Positions 26,101 to 36,116 of a stretch of 64,000 nucleotides of DNA are shown here, in pieces; within the stretch, counting starts at the first letter, position 1; every line of letters starts with the position of its first letter. This DNA is from Candidatus Azobacteroides sp. (lineage in GTDB: Bacteria > Bacteroidota > Bacteroidia > Bacteroidales > Azobacteroidaceae), in assembly GCA_009778655.1 (NCBI GenBank), contig WRFZ01000182.1, positions 47,680 through 111,679 of the forward strand, given 5' to 3'. The position numbers were made by a program, and so were the translations under genes. Below the pieces are notes generated by a model, which saw only the letters and a list, made by a program, of their open reading frames with translations, was not told the DNA's origin and made no database searches.

Positions 26101-26880
26101 TCACTCCAAATATCCCCTCACGATTCCTCGTTGGGAATTGGCGATAAAGGTAATAATAATTTCCTTTTCTTTCGAAGCCGGAATATTTTCTTCAATGTAT
26201 TTCACAGCCTCTTTATTATTCATACCCGATTGATACAAGATACGATAAATCTCTTGGATGGCCGAAATTCTTTCATTGTCAAATCCCCTTCTTCGTAATC
26301 CTATGATATTAATGCCGGAATACATAATGGGTTCGCGACCGACAATGATATAAGGCGGAATATCTTTACTTGCTCGCGAGCCTCCTTGAGTCATGGCATG
26401 CATCCCTATTTTGCAAAATTGATGCACCAATGATCCTCCGCTCAAAATGGCATAGTCATCCACTTCCACTTCTCCGGCTAATTGAGTTGCATTTCCCAAA
26501 ATTACAAAATCTTTCAACAGACAATCATGTGCTACATGAGTGTAAGCCATTAATAAACAATTATTTCCTACAACAGTCTTTCCTTTGGCCGCTGTTCCCC
26601 GGTTGACGGTGACACATTCCCGAATGGTGGCGTTATCACCGATTTCAGCAGTTGTTTCTTCCCCTTTAAATTTTAAATCTTGAGGAATTGCCGCAATTAC
26701 AGCGCCCGGAAATATCCGGCAGTTTTTCCCGATTCGAGCGCCGCTCATAATTACTACATTCGGATAGATGTACGTGTTATCTCCGATGATAACATTTTTT
26801 TCAATCGTAACAAACGGACTGATGGTCACGTTTTCACCGATCACAGCTTCCGGATGTATGTTTGACAATACTTGATTCAT
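26101..26880 (-). CDS. lpxA: UDP-N-acetylglucosamine O-acyltransferase
   Basis: The 259-residue protein is a left-handed beta-helix with hexapeptide repeats over residues about 5-190 (IGENVTISPFVTIEKNVIIG and so on). The catalytic His lies in AYTHVAHDCLLKDF. Lipid-binding residues follow in GNATQLAGEVEVDDYAILSGGSLVHQFCKIG. The C-terminal helical domain ends VKYIEENIPASKEKEIIITFI. First step of lipid A synthesis, transferring a 3-hydroxyacyl chain from ACP to UDP-GlcNAc. It lies six bases after lpxC-fabZ in the lpxD-lpxC/fabZ-lpxA operon. Confidence 0.96.
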   Translation of the reverse strand: MNQVLSNIHPEAVIGENVTISPFVTIEKNVIIGDNTYIYPNVVIMSGARIGKNCRIFPGAVIAAIPQDLKFKGEETTAEIGDNATIRECVTVNRGTAAKGKTVVGNNCLLMAYTHVAHDCLLKDFVILGNATQLAGEVEVDDYAILSGGSLVHQFCKIGMHAMTQGGSRASKDIPPYIIVGREPIMYSGINIIGLRRRGFDNERISAIQEIYRILYQSGMNNKEAVKYIEENIPASKEKEIIITFIANSQRGIVRGYLE

Positions 26881-26886
26881 ATTTTA

Positions 26887-28272
26887 TTATTTGTTTTTAA
26901 CCACTTGAGCCAATAATTCCGCTTCGCAGACAATTTTATCTCCCACGAAACAATAACCTTTCACTTCGGCCATTCCACGACGGATTTCGGTCATCAATCG
27001 CACGCGAAAAAATAAAGTATCGCCCGGAACGACTTTTTGTCGGAATTTCACATTATCAATTTTTAAGAAATAGGTGGAATACTCGTGAGGTTCTTTCACC
27101 ATATTCAATACGAATAAACCGGCAGTTTGCGCTATCGCTTCTACCAATAGTACACCCGGCATCACCGGTTCATCCGGAAAATGTCCTTGGAAAAACGGTT
27201 CATTAACCGATACGTTTTTTATTCCCACAATGTGATTGGGTCCTAACTCTATGATTTTCTCCACTAAAAGGAAAGGATAACGATGAGGAAGCAGTTCTTT
27301 TATCCGTTTAATATCCATCACCGGAGGAAGATTCGGATTATAAACGGGAGCTTGTACATCATTTAGTTTAATGTCTTTACGGATAATGCGAGCAAACTTA
27401 TTATTGATTTTATGACCCGGACAGGTAGCTAAAATTTGCCCTAATACAGGTTTACCTATTAAAGCAATATCACCCAAAATGTCCAACAGTTTATGCCGTG
27501 CCGGTTCATTGGAAAAAGCCAACGGTTTATTCATTATATATCCCAATTGGGATGCGTTTTTATGAACCACTCCCATTGTATCTGCTAATTGATCAAGGGC
27601 TTCCTGACTGATTTGACGTTCGTAAATAACGATAGCGTTATCTAAATCACCGCCTTTGATTAATCCGTTTTGTAACAAAGGAGTGATTTCCCGTACAAAA
27701 ACAAAAGTACGACTGGCGGCTATCTCTTTTTTGAAATCCTTCAAATGGTTTAAAGTAGCGTATTGATTATCGAGAAAGCTGGAATCACTGAAAGCAATAT
27801 GCACATTTACTCCGAAATCATTATCCGGAAGTACCATGATATGGGCGCCGGTTTCCTCGTCTTTTACTTCGAGTTTATTTTTTACAATATAATAATCTCG
27901 TTCCGCGTTTTGTTCTTTCAAACCGACCCGTTCGATTTCGTTGACATAAACAATGGCGCTTCCGTCTAAAATCGGAAATTCGGGAGCGTTCACTTCAATT
28001 AAACAATTATCTATTTCGTAGGCGTATAAAGCAGCTAAAGCATGCTCTACCGTTGAAACGTTAACCCCGTTTTTGGATAAAACCGTTCCTCGGTTCGTAC
28101 TTTTTACGTTTTCAGCCAGAGCATCTATCACCGGTTGCTCCGGTAAATCAATCCGTTTGATTTTATATCCGTGATTCTCCGGAGCCGGATTAAATTTGAT
28201 TTCGATATCCAAGCCCGTGTGCAATCCTTTGCCTTTTAACGAGAAACTTTCTTTAAGCGTGTGTTGTTTCAT
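26887..28272 (-). CDS. lpxC/fabZ: Bifunctional LpxC deacetylase / FabZ dehydratase
   Basis: A 461-residue fusion. Residues 1-305 are Lpx[15 protein letters not shown], zinc ligands in [17 protein letters not shown] and [11 protein letters not shown]. Residues about 315-461 are Fab[21 protein letters not shown], catalytic His in [20 protein letters not shown] with the downstream Glu. The fusion is characteristic of Bacteroidota. LpxC deacetylates acyl-UDP-GlcNAc (committed lipid A step); FabZ dehydrates 3-hydroxyacyl-ACP, competing for the acyl chains used by LpxA and LpxD. The start overlaps the lpxD stop by four bases. Confidence 0.96.
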   Translation of the reverse strand: MKQHTLKESFSLKGKGLHTGLDIEIKFNPAPENHGYKIKRIDLPEQPVIDALAENVKSTNRGTVLSKNGVNVSTVEHALAALYAYEIDNCLIEVNAPEFPILDGSAIVYVNEIERVGLKEQNAERDYYIVKNKLEVKDEETGAHIMVLPDNDFGVNVHIAFSDSSFLDNQYATLNHLKDFKKEIAASRTFVFVREITPLLQNGLIKGGDLDNAIVIYERQISQEALDQLADTMGVVHKNASQLGYIMNKPLAFSNEPARHKLLDILGDIALIGKPVLGQILATCPGHKINNKFARIIRKDIKLNDVQAPVYNPNLPPVMDIKRIKELLPHRYPFLLVEKIIELGPNHIVGIKNVSVNEPFFQGHFPDEPVMPGVLLVEAIAQTAGLFVLNMVKEPHEYSTYFLKIDNVKFRQKVVPGDTLFFRVRLMTEIRRGMAEVKGYCFVGDKIVCEAELLAQVVKNK

Positions 28273-29336
28273 ATTTCTTCTGATTTTTCTTTGTTTATTT
28301 CTTTTTTAAGAGTTCCTATCTCTTTTTCCAATTGATTATGGCTTCTGTACAGGTCCGGTAACTTCGCAAAAATAATACTTGAACGGAAAAAATTCTTCAC
28401 GTCAATGGCCGGAGATCCCATTATATTCCTTCCCGATTCAATATTACTGATTATTCCCGCTTGAGCGCCGATATTGGTGTTATCGCCAATCGTAATGTGA
28501 CCGCCCAAACCGACTTGGCCGGCAATCATGCAATTTTTTCCCACTTTGGTAGATCCGGAAATTCCAACTTGCGCCGCAATACCCGTATTTTCTCCGATTT
28601 CAACATTGTGAGCGATTTGAATCAGATTGTCTAATTTCACGCCTCTACGAATCAGCGTTGATTCCATTACTGCCCGATCAATGGTCGTATTCGCGCCGAT
28701 TTCAACATCATCTTCGATAACAACGTTTCCTAACTGCTGAATTTTTTGGTACGATTCGCCTTCTTTGACAAATCCGAATCCGTCCGAACCGATGACCGCT
28801 CCGGCATGAATAATGCAACGTTGTCCTATTTTACATCCCGCGTAAAGTTTTACTCCCGCATAAATAATTGTGTTATCTCCGATTTCAACATTGTCTCCAA
28901 TGTACGATTGCGGATAAACAGCAACATTCTTTCCTAATTTTACATTTTCTCCGATATAAGAAAAAGCGCCGATATATATTTCTTCTTGCGAAAAGGATGC
29001 GGAGGAGCTGATAAAAACCGGCGATTCAATGCCTGTTTTCTTCGGCTTCGCTTGTTCGACCAAATCCAACAAAACAGCCAAAGCGCGATAGGCGTCTTTT
29101 ACCCGAATGAGCGTTAAGGTTTTCGGAAGCGCTTTTTCAAGCGTAAGATCATCATTCACCAAAGCAATGCTCGCCTTGGTTTCATAAATATAATGCGTAT
29201 ATTTCAAATTAGCTAAGAATGTAAGCGTTCCGGGTTTTCCTTCTTCAATTTTCGAAAAATTATCAACTGCGACTTGTTCATCTCCTTCGACCTTTCCGTT
29301 TAAAATTCCGGCTATTTGTTTCGCACTCAGCTTCAT
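28269..29336 (-). CDS. lpxD: UDP-3-O-(3-hydroxyacyl)glucosamine N-acyltransferase
   Basis: The 355-residue protein has the LpxD N-terminal uridine-binding domain (1-100, [39 protein letters not shown]), then a long hexapeptide-repeat beta-helix (about 105-320) with the catalytic His in [20 protein letters not shown]. The C-terminal helix ([27 protein letters not shown]) is the usual trimer-capping helix. Third step of lipid A synthesis. It overlaps lpxC-fabZ by four bases and follows the HD gene by 43 bases. Confidence 0.95.
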   Translation of the reverse strand: MKLSAKQIAGILNGKVEGDEQVAVDNFSKIEEGKPGTLTFLANLKYTHYIYETKASIALVNDDLTLEKALPKTLTLIRVKDAYRALAVLLDLVEQAKPKKTGIESPVFISSSASFSQEEIYIGAFSYIGENVKLGKNVAVYPQSYIGDNVEIGDNTIIYAGVKLYAGCKIGQRCIIHAGAVIGSDGFGFVKEGESYQKIQQLGNVVIEDDVEIGANTTIDRAVMESTLIRRGVKLDNLIQIAHNVEIGENTGIAAQVGISGSTKVGKNCMIAGQVGLGGHITIGDNTNIGAQAGIISNIESGRNIMGSPAIDVKNFFRSSIIFAKLPDLYRSHNQLEKEIGTLKKEINKEKSEEI

Positions 29337-29379
29337 TTTATATATCTATCAGTTAAAAAACAGGGACAAAGTACGGAAA

Positions 29380-30609
29380 TTATTTTGAATCTCGCAAAAA
29401 ACAAAGGTAATACTTCACAATTTTTTTTGAAAGCAACTGAATATTAAGCATATCGGATGCTTCGGATATGTCTTTTACCGTTCCGTCTTTATATAAAATG
29501 GAGATACTGTCGTCTTCTTCACGATACATATCTGTTGTAATTGCATCAGCAGAAAGCAAATAAGAGGCTTCTTCCGGCAATAAATCGTAAGTTTCGGCAT
29601 ACCTCGTCGTCTTTTCAATTAAAACTTCCGGAGAAATCGGCGTCGGACTCATTTCTATCTTAAATAAGTTTCGGTTCAGTAACCCTCGACTTAACAGCGA
29701 TAAGACTTTATCCGGATGTTTCTCCCATGCTTTAAGCGCACACCAAATGTCATTATCATCCAATTCGACAAAAAAGTCCAAAGCTTCCGGATGATTTTCA
29801 AAAATCGTTTTGTTCACCGAATGATATAAAAAATAACGCAGCGCCGGAGTGACATTCAATTCCACGCCTTGGGAAGCCAACTTTTTTGCTCTTCGCAAAG
29901 TGTTTATCAACATATTTTCTGCAGCAACCGCTGTTTTATGCAGGTAAACCTGCCAATACATCAATCGTCGCGCCATCAGAAAATTTTCAATGGAATAGAT
30001 GCCTTTGGCTTCAATCACCAATTTATCGTTTTTAAGATTAAGCATTTTAAGAATACGCGCCGATCCGATATTGCCTTCCGTAACGCCGGTAAAAAAACTA
30101 TCGCGACGCAAATAGTCCAACCGATCCACATCCAACTGTCCGCTGACTAACCGGTGCAAAAATTGTTTGGGATAGGTATCTTTAAAAATCGCAATAGCTA
30201 AATCCAATTGCCCGTTCATTTCCAGATTCATCCGATTCATCAAGCGCAGTGAAATTTCTTCGTGAGTAATTCCGTTTACCAATGTATTTTCCAAAACATG
30301 GGAAAAAGGTCCGTGTCCGATGTCATGCATCAAAATACACGCCATTGCGCCGGTTTTTTCTTCGTCCGAAATCGAATGACCGTTTGACCGCAATTGGTTG
30401 ACAGCTTCCGACATCAAGTGCATGGCGCCTAACGAGTGATGAAAACGGGAATGTACGGCTCCGGGATAAACATAAAAAGCTAAACCCAATTGTTTGATTC
30501 GATTAAGCCGTTGAACATACGGATGATTCAGAACCCGAAAAATAAATTCGTTCGGAATATTGATAAATCCGAAAACCGGGTCGTTGATTATTTTAAGTTT
30601 GGTATCCAT
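29380..30609 (-). CDS. HD-domain phosphohydrolase (dNTPase-like)
   Basis: A 409-residue protein. The HD motif is complete: [14 protein letters not shown] (His), [13 protein letters not shown] (His-Asp), and [14 protein letters not shown] (distal Asp). The extended HD core with two additional helices is that of COG1078 proteins (YdhJ/SAMHD1-like), hydrolases of deoxynucleotide triphosphates or related phosphates. It overlaps the end of pyrF by 22 bases, so it is translationally coupled, which supports a link to nucleotide metabolism. The exact substrate is unknown. Confidence 0.85.
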   Translation of the reverse strand: MDTKLKIINDPVFGFINIPNEFIFRVLNHPYVQRLNRIKQLGLAFYVYPGAVHSRFHHSLGAMHLMSEAVNQLRSNGHSISDEEKTGAMACILMHDIGHGPFSHVLENTLVNGITHEEISLRLMNRMNLEMNGQLDLAIAIFKDTYPKQFLHRLVSGQLDVDRLDYLRRDSFFTGVTEGNIGSARILKMLNLKNDKLVIEAKGIYSIENFLMARRLMYWQVYLHKTAVAAENMLINTLRRAKKLASQGVELNVTPALRYFLYHSVNKTIFENHPEALDFFVELDDNDIWCALKAWEKHPDKVLSLLSRGLLNRNLFKIEMSPTPISPEVLIEKTTRYAETYDLLPEEASYLLSADAITTDMYREEDDSISILYKDGTVKDISEASDMLNIQLLSKKIVKYYLCFLRDSK

Positions 30610-31421
30610 CGGAGGTATTTTGACATTTCTTCTTGTAATTTCCGAGCTTCATTATGAGCGGCTTCTGCAAATCGCTCCGTCGAGTCGGCGTAAATAATCT
30701 GCCGTGATGAGTTGACGAGTAAACCGCATTTGGAATTTAACCCGTAGCGCGCCACTTCTTCCAAACTGCCGCCCTGTGCACCCACTCCCGGAACCAACAA
30801 AAAATGATCGGGAACAATCTTCCGAATATCTTCGAACATTTTGCCTTGCGTAGCGCCGACGACATACATCATCTGCTCGTCGGTTGCCCATTCCTGCGAT
30901 TTTTTCAAGACTTTTTCAAACAGGCGTTCGCCGGTGGCGTCTGTCGTTAACTGGAAATCCCGGGAGCCTTTGTTGGAGGTCAGCGCCAATAAAATCACCC
31001 ATTTATCCGGATAAGCGAGAAAAGGCTTCACACTGTCCTCGCCCATGTACGGCGCTACCGTTATCGCATCGAAGTCGGCAGATTCAAAAATTGCACGGGC
31101 GTACATTTCGGAAGTATTACCGATGTCGCCGCGTTTAGCGTCGGCAATAATAAACTGGTCGGGATATTTCCGCCGGATATAAGCTGCGGTTTTTTCCAAA
31201 GCGATTTGTCCTTTTATACCGAGACTTTCGTAGAACGCCAGATTGAGTTTATAGGCTACACAATAGGCTTGTGTTGCATCAATAATCGCTTGATTGAAGG
31301 CGAAAATCGGGTCATCTTCCTGCAATAAGCGGGAAGGGATTTTTTTTATATCGGTATCTAATCCCACGCAAAGAAAAGATTCTTTTCGAATGATGTAGAG
31401 AAATAATTCTTGCTTTGTCAT
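30588..31421 (-). CDS. pyrF: Orotidine 5'-phosphate decarboxylase
   Basis: The 277-residue protein belongs to the long (type 2) OMP decarboxylase group. It has [14 protein letters not shown] near the start, the catalytic Asp-Lys-Asp cluster [33 protein letters not shown], and the phosphate loop [12 protein letters not shown]. The last step of UMP synthesis. The start at 31421 gives [20 protein letters not shown]. It overlaps the HD gene and is separated from prfA, its usual Bacteroidales neighbour, by the nuclease-like gene at 31515-32078 and a hairpin element. Confidence 0.95.
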   Translation of the reverse strand: MTKQELFLYIIRKESFLCVGLDTDIKKIPSRLLQEDDPIFAFNQAIIDATQAYCVAYKLNLAFYESLGIKGQIALEKTAAYIRRKYPDQFIIADAKRGDIGNTSEMYARAIFESADFDAITVAPYMGEDSVKPFLAYPDKWVILLALTSNKGSRDFQLTTDATGERLFEKVLKKSQEWATDEQMMYVVGATQGKMFEDIRKIVPDHFLLVPGVGAQGGSLEEVARYGLNSKCGLLVNSSRQIIYADSTERFAEAAHNEARKLQEEMSKYLRWIPNLK

Positions 31422-31453
31422 TGTTTTTTAAATTAATTGTATTATTTTTGAGC

Positions 31454-31498
31454 GCTAATTCTAACCTCAGCGGAATTGGACCGCTGTTTGGGATTAGC
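31454..31498. repeat. Structured element copy A (nested hairpin)
   Basis: Outer stem GCTAATTC (31454-31461) with GGATTAGC (31491-31498); internal loop TAACCT / TTTG; inner stem CAGCGG (31468-31473) with CCGCTG (31481-31486); loop AATTGGA. The core (31462-31490) matches copy B at 31574-31602 in all but two positions, while the outer stems are unrelated in sequence. Confidence 0.8.
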
Positions 31499-31514
31499 TT
31501 TTAAATATTTTATC

Positions 31515-32078
31515 TCAAAGTTTTGCATTTTCAAAATTTTGTATTATCTTTGTGGCATGGTTGAATAGTTTTCTAACCTCAGCGGAATTGTACTGCTGTT
31601 TGGAAAACCATTCAGCCATTTTTTCTTTATTAGCATAATCCACTAAATTTTCATTAATCCAATTGGCAATATGACTATTGGAATTTCTATAGTGAATACT
31701 TCGTATGTCATTTACGATTGCATTATTATTATTTCTCTTTGTTTGAATAGCAACAATATAATTTTTTTTATTATGTTCTAATTCTATCATTATTACATAA
31801 CGTCCAATATGCGTAGCACTTCGGAATATTGCTAAAGGATTTTGAACGACAATCGGCAAATCCATTATTTCCTGTAAATCGAACGGATGCGTTTCCTGCA
31901 TTGCTTTATCATTTAATCTTGACGCTCGCAATTCAATCGGCAAATCCGGTATTTGTACCGATTGAAGTATCGCTGAAGGCGTTCCTAATGTATATGTATG
32001 GTACTTAGGCAATAATCCTTCTATTTGTTTAAAAAGTTCATCATTAAACCTTTCATTTATTTCTTCTATTTGCATCAT
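31515..32078 (-). CDS. MuF-C-terminal/barnase-EndoU-colicin-like nuclease domain protein
   Basis: A 187-residue protein. Residues about 70-160 (DLPIVVQNPLAIFRSATHIG, YVIMIELEHNKKNYIVAIQT, VNDIRSIHYRNSNSHIANWI, ENLVDYANKEKMAEWF) follow the pattern of the phage MuF C-terminal type of the barnase-EndoU-ColicinE5/D-RelE nuclease fold, usually seen inside large polyvalent proteins of phages and conjugative elements. Here it stands alone with no signal peptide. It sits between prfA and pyrF on the same strand. Its last 30 codons overlap hairpin element B, which supplies KQQYNSAEVRK. An alternative frame after the stop reads NSAEVR again in element A, so the 3' end may have been rebuilt by element insertion. 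The nuclease role is inferred. Confidence 0.6.
   Translation of the reverse strand: MMQIEEINERFNDELFKQIEGLLPKYHTYTLGTPSAILQSVQIPDLPIELRASRLNDKAMQETHPFDLQEIMDLPIVVQNPLAIFRSATHIGRYVIMIELEHNKKNYIVAIQTKRNNNNAIVNDIRSIHYRNSNSHIANWINENLVDYANKEKMAEWFSKQQYNSAEVRKLFNHATKIIQNFENAKL
31522..31552 (+). promoter_or_regulatory. Plus-strand promoter motif facing into the nuclease gene (antisense)
   Basis: TTTG (31522-31525), 19-base spacer, TATCTTTG (31545-31552) match the consensus exactly. A transcript would start near 31558, exactly at the foot of hairpin B, and run antisense to the nuclease-like gene. No plus-strand gene follows. Confidence 0.5.
31557..31619. repeat. Structured element copy B (nested hairpin)
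   Basis: Outer arms 31557-31573 and 31603-31619 pair over 17 positions (15 Watson-Crick, one G-U, one mismatch). The same internal loop TAACCT / TTTG and inner stem CAGCGG / CTGCTG (one G-U) as in copy A follow. The spacing between cores is 112 bases. Confidence 0.8.
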
Positions 32079-32124
32079 ATAGTTAAAAGTTTCGGATAAA
32101 GTAATTGTTCAATCGCAACTGTCC

Positions 32125-33210
32125 TTACAATTCGCTTTCTTTCAATCGTTCCGCATTTTCAGCCACAATCAATTGGTCAATTACTCCTTGAATATCTCCA
32201 CCGACAAATGCCGGAAGGTTGTACATTGTATAATTAATCCGGTGATCGGTCACCCGTCCTTGCGGATAATTGTAAGTCCGGATTTTTGCCGAACGATCGC
32301 CGGTCGAAACCATTGTTTTCCGTTTGGAAGCAATGGCGTCCAAATGCTCCCGTAGTTTTATGTCATACAATTTATTACGAAGCATCTGCAAAGCCATTTC
32401 CTTGTTAGCCGACTGCGAACGCGCTACCTGACACTGTATCATGATACCGGTAGGCTTATGCGTAAGTTGTACTTTTGTTTCAACCTTATTTACATTTTGT
32501 CCGCCGGCGCCGCTGGAGCGTGCCGTTTGGTATTCCAAATCGGCCGGATTGATTTCCACATCCACTTCTTCGGCTTCGGGAAGTACGGCTACCGTTGCGG
32601 CGGAAGTATGTATCCTCCCTTGCGACTCGGTTTGCGGCACCCGTTGTACCCTGTGTACGCCGGATTCATATTTTAAGATTCCATAAACGTCTTCTCCGGT
32701 GACGGTAAAAATAATTTCTTTGTATCCGCCGATGGTTCCTTCGTTGATATTCGTTACTTCGATTTGCCAACCTTTGGATTCGCAATACTTGGAATACATT
32801 TTAAATAGGTCGCCGGCAAAAATCGCAGCTTCATCGCCTCCGGTTCCGCCGCGAATTTCCACAATAGCGTTTTTTTCATCCTGCGGATCGGCAGGAACCA
32901 ATAAAAGTTTTATTTCCTCTTCCAGTAACGGTAAACGTTGAGTACAAACATCTAATTCTTCCTTAGCCATTTCTCGCATATCCGTATCCGAGTCGTTTTC
33001 AAGGATTGATTTTGCTTCATCAATACCGGTAAGAACCTGCTTATATTCGTCTCTTGCTGCGACAATCTTTTCCAAATCGCGATATTCTTTGTTCAGCTTC
33101 ACAAAACGTTTCCGATCCGAAATAACGGCCGGGTCAGCAATCAAAGCGCCTATTTCTTCAAAACGAAGGACTAAAGCGTCTAATTTTTCCAACAAAGAAG
33201 TTTGACTCAT
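32125..33210 (-). CDS. prfA: Peptide chain release factor 1
   Basis: The 361-residue protein has the stop-codon recognition tripeptide P-Q-T (RVPQTESQG, residues 192-194; P-x-T is the RF1 form) and the catalytic GGQ ([11 protein letters not shown], 236-238). The N-terminal coiled-coil domain and [20 protein letters not shown] are typical. It ends translation at UAA and UAG. The promoter-like box TATCTTTG lies 27 bases upstream (complement of 33237-33244). Full length; start at 33210 is the only reasonable ATG. Confidence 0.96.
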   Translation of the reverse strand: MSQTSLLEKLDALVLRFEEIGALIADPAVISDRKRFVKLNKEYRDLEKIVAARDEYKQVLTGIDEAKSILENDSDTDMREMAKEELDVCTQRLPLLEEEIKLLLVPADPQDEKNAIVEIRGGTGGDEAAIFAGDLFKMYSKYCESKGWQIEVTNINEGTIGGYKEIIFTVTGEDVYGILKYESGVHRVQRVPQTESQGRIHTSAATVAVLPEAEEVDVEINPADLEYQTARSSGAGGQNVNKVETKVQLTHKPTGIMIQCQVARSQSANKEMALQMLRNKLYDIKLREHLDAIASKRKTMVSTGDRSAKIRTYNYPQGRVTDHRINYTMYNLPAFVGGDIQGVIDQLIVAENAERLKESEL

Positions 33211-33254
33211 CGAAGTTAATTTAGAAATATGATTTGCAAAGATAGATGAAAAAT

Positions 33255-33286
33255 TTTGGAATTTTATATAATTTCATCTAATTTTG
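33255..33286 (+). promoter_or_regulatory. Promoter of the cdaA operon
   Basis: TTTG (33255-33258), 20-base spacer, TAATTTTG (33279-33286). It drives the plus-strand operon that begins at 33321. A divergent box for prfA lies at 33237-33244. Confidence 0.7.
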
Positions 33287-33320
33287 TGCGTTTTTACAGC
33301 GCTACCCAAAAACGAAAATA

Positions 33321-34085
33321 ATGATTAATTTTGGCATTAAAGACTTGATTGATATTTTGTTGGTCGCTTTTTTTCTCTATGAAACCTATCTTCTGATGAG
33401 AAAAACGGGAACCACCACTATTTTCCTCGGCGTTTTATCCTTCATCGCTATTTGGATTCTGGTATCTCAAGTTTTTGAAATGCGTTTGATGGGCGCTATT
33501 TTCGATAAGTTCATCAGTGTGGGTTTTATTCTTTTGGTTGTTGTGTTTCAGAAAGAAATACGGGAATTTCTGCAAGCCTTAGGGTCAAACAAAGGACTCG
33601 GTTTTATCAAAAATTTACTTAAACCTAAGAATAAAAACGATATAGATGAGAATATCAGCTATATTATGCCGATTGTTCTTGCGGCTATGGACTTAGCAAA
33701 ACGCAAAGAAGGCGCTTTGATTGCGATTCAACAAACCATCCCTTTGGACCGATTTGTCGAAACCGGCGAAATTCTGAACGCTAATATCAGTTCCCGTTTA
33801 ATTGAAAATATTTTCTTCAAAAACAGTCCGCTACACGATGGCGCCATGATTATCGGCGGGAAAAGAATTAAAGCGGCGGCATGTATTCTGCCAGTTTCTC
33901 AAAATCAAGATATTCCCAAAGAATTGGGATTACGGCACCGTTCCGCATTGGGATTGTCGCAAGAAACTGATGCTAAGACAATTATTGTATCTGAGGAAAC
34001 AGGTAAAATTTCTTTGGCCCACCAAGGAAAACTGTTTCTTAATATTTCGGCGGAAGAACTTCAAAACAAATTAGTTTCCGATTAA
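33321..34085 (+). CDS. cdaA: Diadenylate cyclase
   Basis: A 254-residue protein with three N-terminal membrane helices (about 5-80) and a C-terminal DAC domain. Catalytic motifs are DGA (173-175, SPLHDGAMIIGG) and RHR (205-207, ELGLRHRSALGLSQE). This is the CdaA/DacA form that makes cyclic di-AMP from two ATP at the membrane, controlling potassium and osmotic balance in known cases. No CdaR partner is adjacent. It is the first gene of a plus-strand operon that also includes a chloride channel, which fits an osmotic theme. Confidence 0.92.
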   Translation: MINFGIKDLIDILLVAFFLYETYLLMRKTGTTTIFLGVLSFIAIWILVSQVFEMRLMGAIFDKFISVGFILLVVVFQKEIREFLQALGSNKGLGFIKNLLKPKNKNDIDENISYIMPIVLAAMDLAKRKEGALIAIQQTIPLDRFVETGEILNANISSRLIENIFFKNSPLHDGAMIIGGKRIKAAACILPVSQNQDIPKELGLRHRSALGLSQETDAKTIIVSEETGKISLAHQGKLFLNISAEELQNKLVSD

Positions 34086-34130
34086 AATAACCCTATTTTC
34101 CCTGTTTCAAATTTTTAAATTGCATATTAT

Positions 34131-34694
34131 ATGGTTGATGACTTGAATAAAGCCTGTGAAGTATTACAAAAGGGAGGCGTCATCCTCTACCCTACCGATA
34201 CGATTTGGGGTCTCGGATGCGATGCCACTTCGGAAGACGCCGTGAAACGTATTTATAAAATCAAACGGCGTTCCGATTCAAAATCAATGCTAACGCTGTT
34301 GGATTCCCCCACCCGATTAGTCCGTTATGTTGATGATTTACCGGAAATTGCGATAAGTTTGATTGAAGATTCAAATAAGCCGCTGACTATCATTTACTCC
34401 GGAGCAAAAAACTTGGCTCCGAACTTGATTGCTTCGGATGGAACCGTCGGTATTCGAATTACACGAGAAGCATTTTCCCAAAAACTTTGCCGGCAATTCG
34501 GAAAGCCGATTGTTTCCACTTCCGCCAATTTCAGCGGAGAACCGGCGCCGGCCAATTTTTCCGAAATAAATAACGAGATTTTCCGTTTAGTAGATTATGT
34601 GGTCAATTACAGAAGAGATGAAATGCAAAAATCCAAGCCCTCGAGTATCATCCGCTTGGACAAAGACGGCGTAATAAAAATTATTCGGGAATAG
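34131..34694 (+). CDS. L-threonylcarbamoyladenylate synthase (Sua5/YrdC/YwlC)
   Basis: The 187-residue protein consists of one YrdC domain: LQKGGVILYPTDTIWGLGCD, AVKRIYKIKRRSDSKSMLTL (nucleotide-binding K-x-R), LVRYVDDLPEIA, KPLTIIYSGA, GTVGIRITREAF, GKPIVSTSANFSGEPAP (the S-T-S-A-N motif). It makes threonylcarbamoyl-AMP for the t6A37 modification of ANN-decoding tRNAs. It lacks the extra Sua5 domain, so it is the short TsaC/YwlC form. It begins 45 bases after cdaA and ends two bases before the next gene. Confidence 0.9.
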   Translation: MVDDLNKACEVLQKGGVILYPTDTIWGLGCDATSEDAVKRIYKIKRRSDSKSMLTLLDSPTRLVRYVDDLPEIAISLIEDSNKPLTIIYSGAKNLAPNLIASDGTVGIRITREAFSQKLCRQFGKPIVSTSANFSGEPAPANFSEINNEIFRLVDYVVNYRRDEMQKSKPSSIIRLDKDGVIKIIRE

Positions 34695-34696
34695 GC

Positions 34697-36115
34697 ATGG
34701 GTAAAAAATCGCAATTATTTAAATATCTGATTGCCGATTATATTGCAGCCAATCTGGCGTGGTTTGCATTTAATATTGTCCGATATTATGAAATTGCCCG
34801 ATACGACGGATTCGATACATTGAGCGGTTTTCTGCTCTATCGAAATGTGATATTCGGACAAATCATCGTATCTTTCGGATGGCTTATTCTTCATTATTAT
34901 TCTGGATATTACAATAAATTATTTGAAAAATCACGATTATCGGAATTTTTTACCACTTTAGGGACGGTACTGATAGGAACCATTGTTCTCTTTTTCGCAC
35001 TCCTCTTGAAGATTTTACCCGATTCAATTCTCGTTTACTATACCCAATTGGCATATTTATTCTTTTTTACTTTCGGTTTTACCTATTTGTTCCGTGTGAT
35101 AATTACCAACCGTACCGCACGAAAGATTCGGAACCGCGAATGGACGACGAATGCGTTGATTCTCGGAACCGGTGAAAAAGCGCTTCAAATTCAAAAATTG
35201 CTGAACGAACCTTCCGCTTCAATTGCCTATACCATTCAAGGATTTATTCGAGTCAATCCGCTTTTTTCTCCGCCGGCAATTGACGAGCAACTCATTTTAG
35301 GCGGATTGGACGATTTGGAAACGCTTATCCGGGATTTGAATACCGAAGAATTAATCGTAGTCGGCGATTCGGAAGATGAGGATGATTTGTTGAATTTATT
35401 GTATTCTTTGTATCAATACCAATTGCCGCTTAAACTTCCCGTCAGTCACACCCGATTGTTGACCGGAAACATTAATATAAAGGCGATAACAGGTTTTCCG
35501 CTGTTCGATGTAACAAATCATCATTTTTCCGAAGGAGAAAAAAATATAAAACTGACCCTTGATAAATTAATATCTCTTTTTCTTTTAGTATTTTTGTCCC
35601 CGATTTATTTGTATTTATTATTGCGAATAAAAAAAGATTCCGAAGGTCCCGTTCTTATCAAGCAGGAGCGAATCGGATATTTGGGAAAACCTTTTATGAT
35701 GTACAAATTTAGAACCATGCGAGAGGATGCCGAAAAAGACGGTCCTGCTCTTTCGTCCGAAAAAGACGAACGAGTAACCCCATTCGGTCTGGTCATGCGG
35801 AAATATCGCTTGGACGAACTTCCGCAATTCTGGAATGTGTTGAAAGGCGATATGTCAATTGTAGGCCCTCGCCCGGAAAGAAAATATTATATTGACCGAA
35901 TTGTGAAACAAGCGCCTTATTTTTATTTGCTTCACAATGTCCGACCCGGAATCACCTCGTGGGGAATGGTCAAATTCGGATATGCGCGTAACATTGACGA
36001 AATGATTGAACGAATGAAATACGATATTTTGTATTACGAAAATATGTCGTTGATGTTGGATCTCAAGATTATTATCTATACATTCCGGACAATTTTAACC
36101 GGGAAAGGCATTTAA
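34697..36115 (+). CDS. Undecaprenyl-phosphate sugar phosphotransferase (polyprenyl glycosylphosphotransferase)
   Basis: A 472-residue protein: four N-terminal membrane helices (about 1-130), a Rossmann-like central region (about 150-250, NALILGTGEKALQIQKLLNE), a fifth helix, and the C-terminal bacterial sugar transferase domain (about 275-472) with GPVLIKQERIGYLGKPFMMY, KFRTM, RKYRLDELPQFWNVLKGDMS and IVGPRPERKYY. It loads the first sugar-phosphate onto undecaprenyl phosphate for a surface polysaccharide. No other glycan-assembly genes are adjacent. It starts two bases after the tsaC-like gene and ends one base before the channel gene. Confidence 0.88.
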   Translation: MGKKSQLFKYLIADYIAANLAWFAFNIVRYYEIARYDGFDTLSGFLLYRNVIFGQIIVSFGWLILHYYSGYYNKLFEKSRLSEFFTTLGTVLIGTIVLFFALLLKILPDSILVYYTQLAYLFFFTFGFTYLFRVIITNRTARKIRNREWTTNALILGTGEKALQIQKLLNEPSASIAYTIQGFIRVNPLFSPPAIDEQLILGGLDDLETLIRDLNTEELIVVGDSEDEDDLLNLLYSLYQYQLPLKLPVSHTRLLTGNINIKAITGFPLFDVTNHHFSEGEKNIKLTLDKLISLFLLVFLSPIYLYLLLRIKKDSEGPVLIKQERIGYLGKPFMMYKFRTMREDAEKDGPALSSEKDERVTPFGLVMRKYRLDELPQFWNVLKGDMSIVGPRPERKYYIDRIVKQAPYFYLLHNVRPGITSWGMVKFGYARNIDEMIERMKYDILYYENMSLMLDLKIIIYTFRTILTGKGI

Positions 36116-36116
36116 G

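Noticed and set aside
31454..31619. Integron attC sites for the twin hairpins (TCTAAC at one foot, GTTTGG at the other)
   Set aside because: The folded core is shorter than normal attC sites, the right-hand box does not fit GTTRRRY, and no integrase or cassette array is present.
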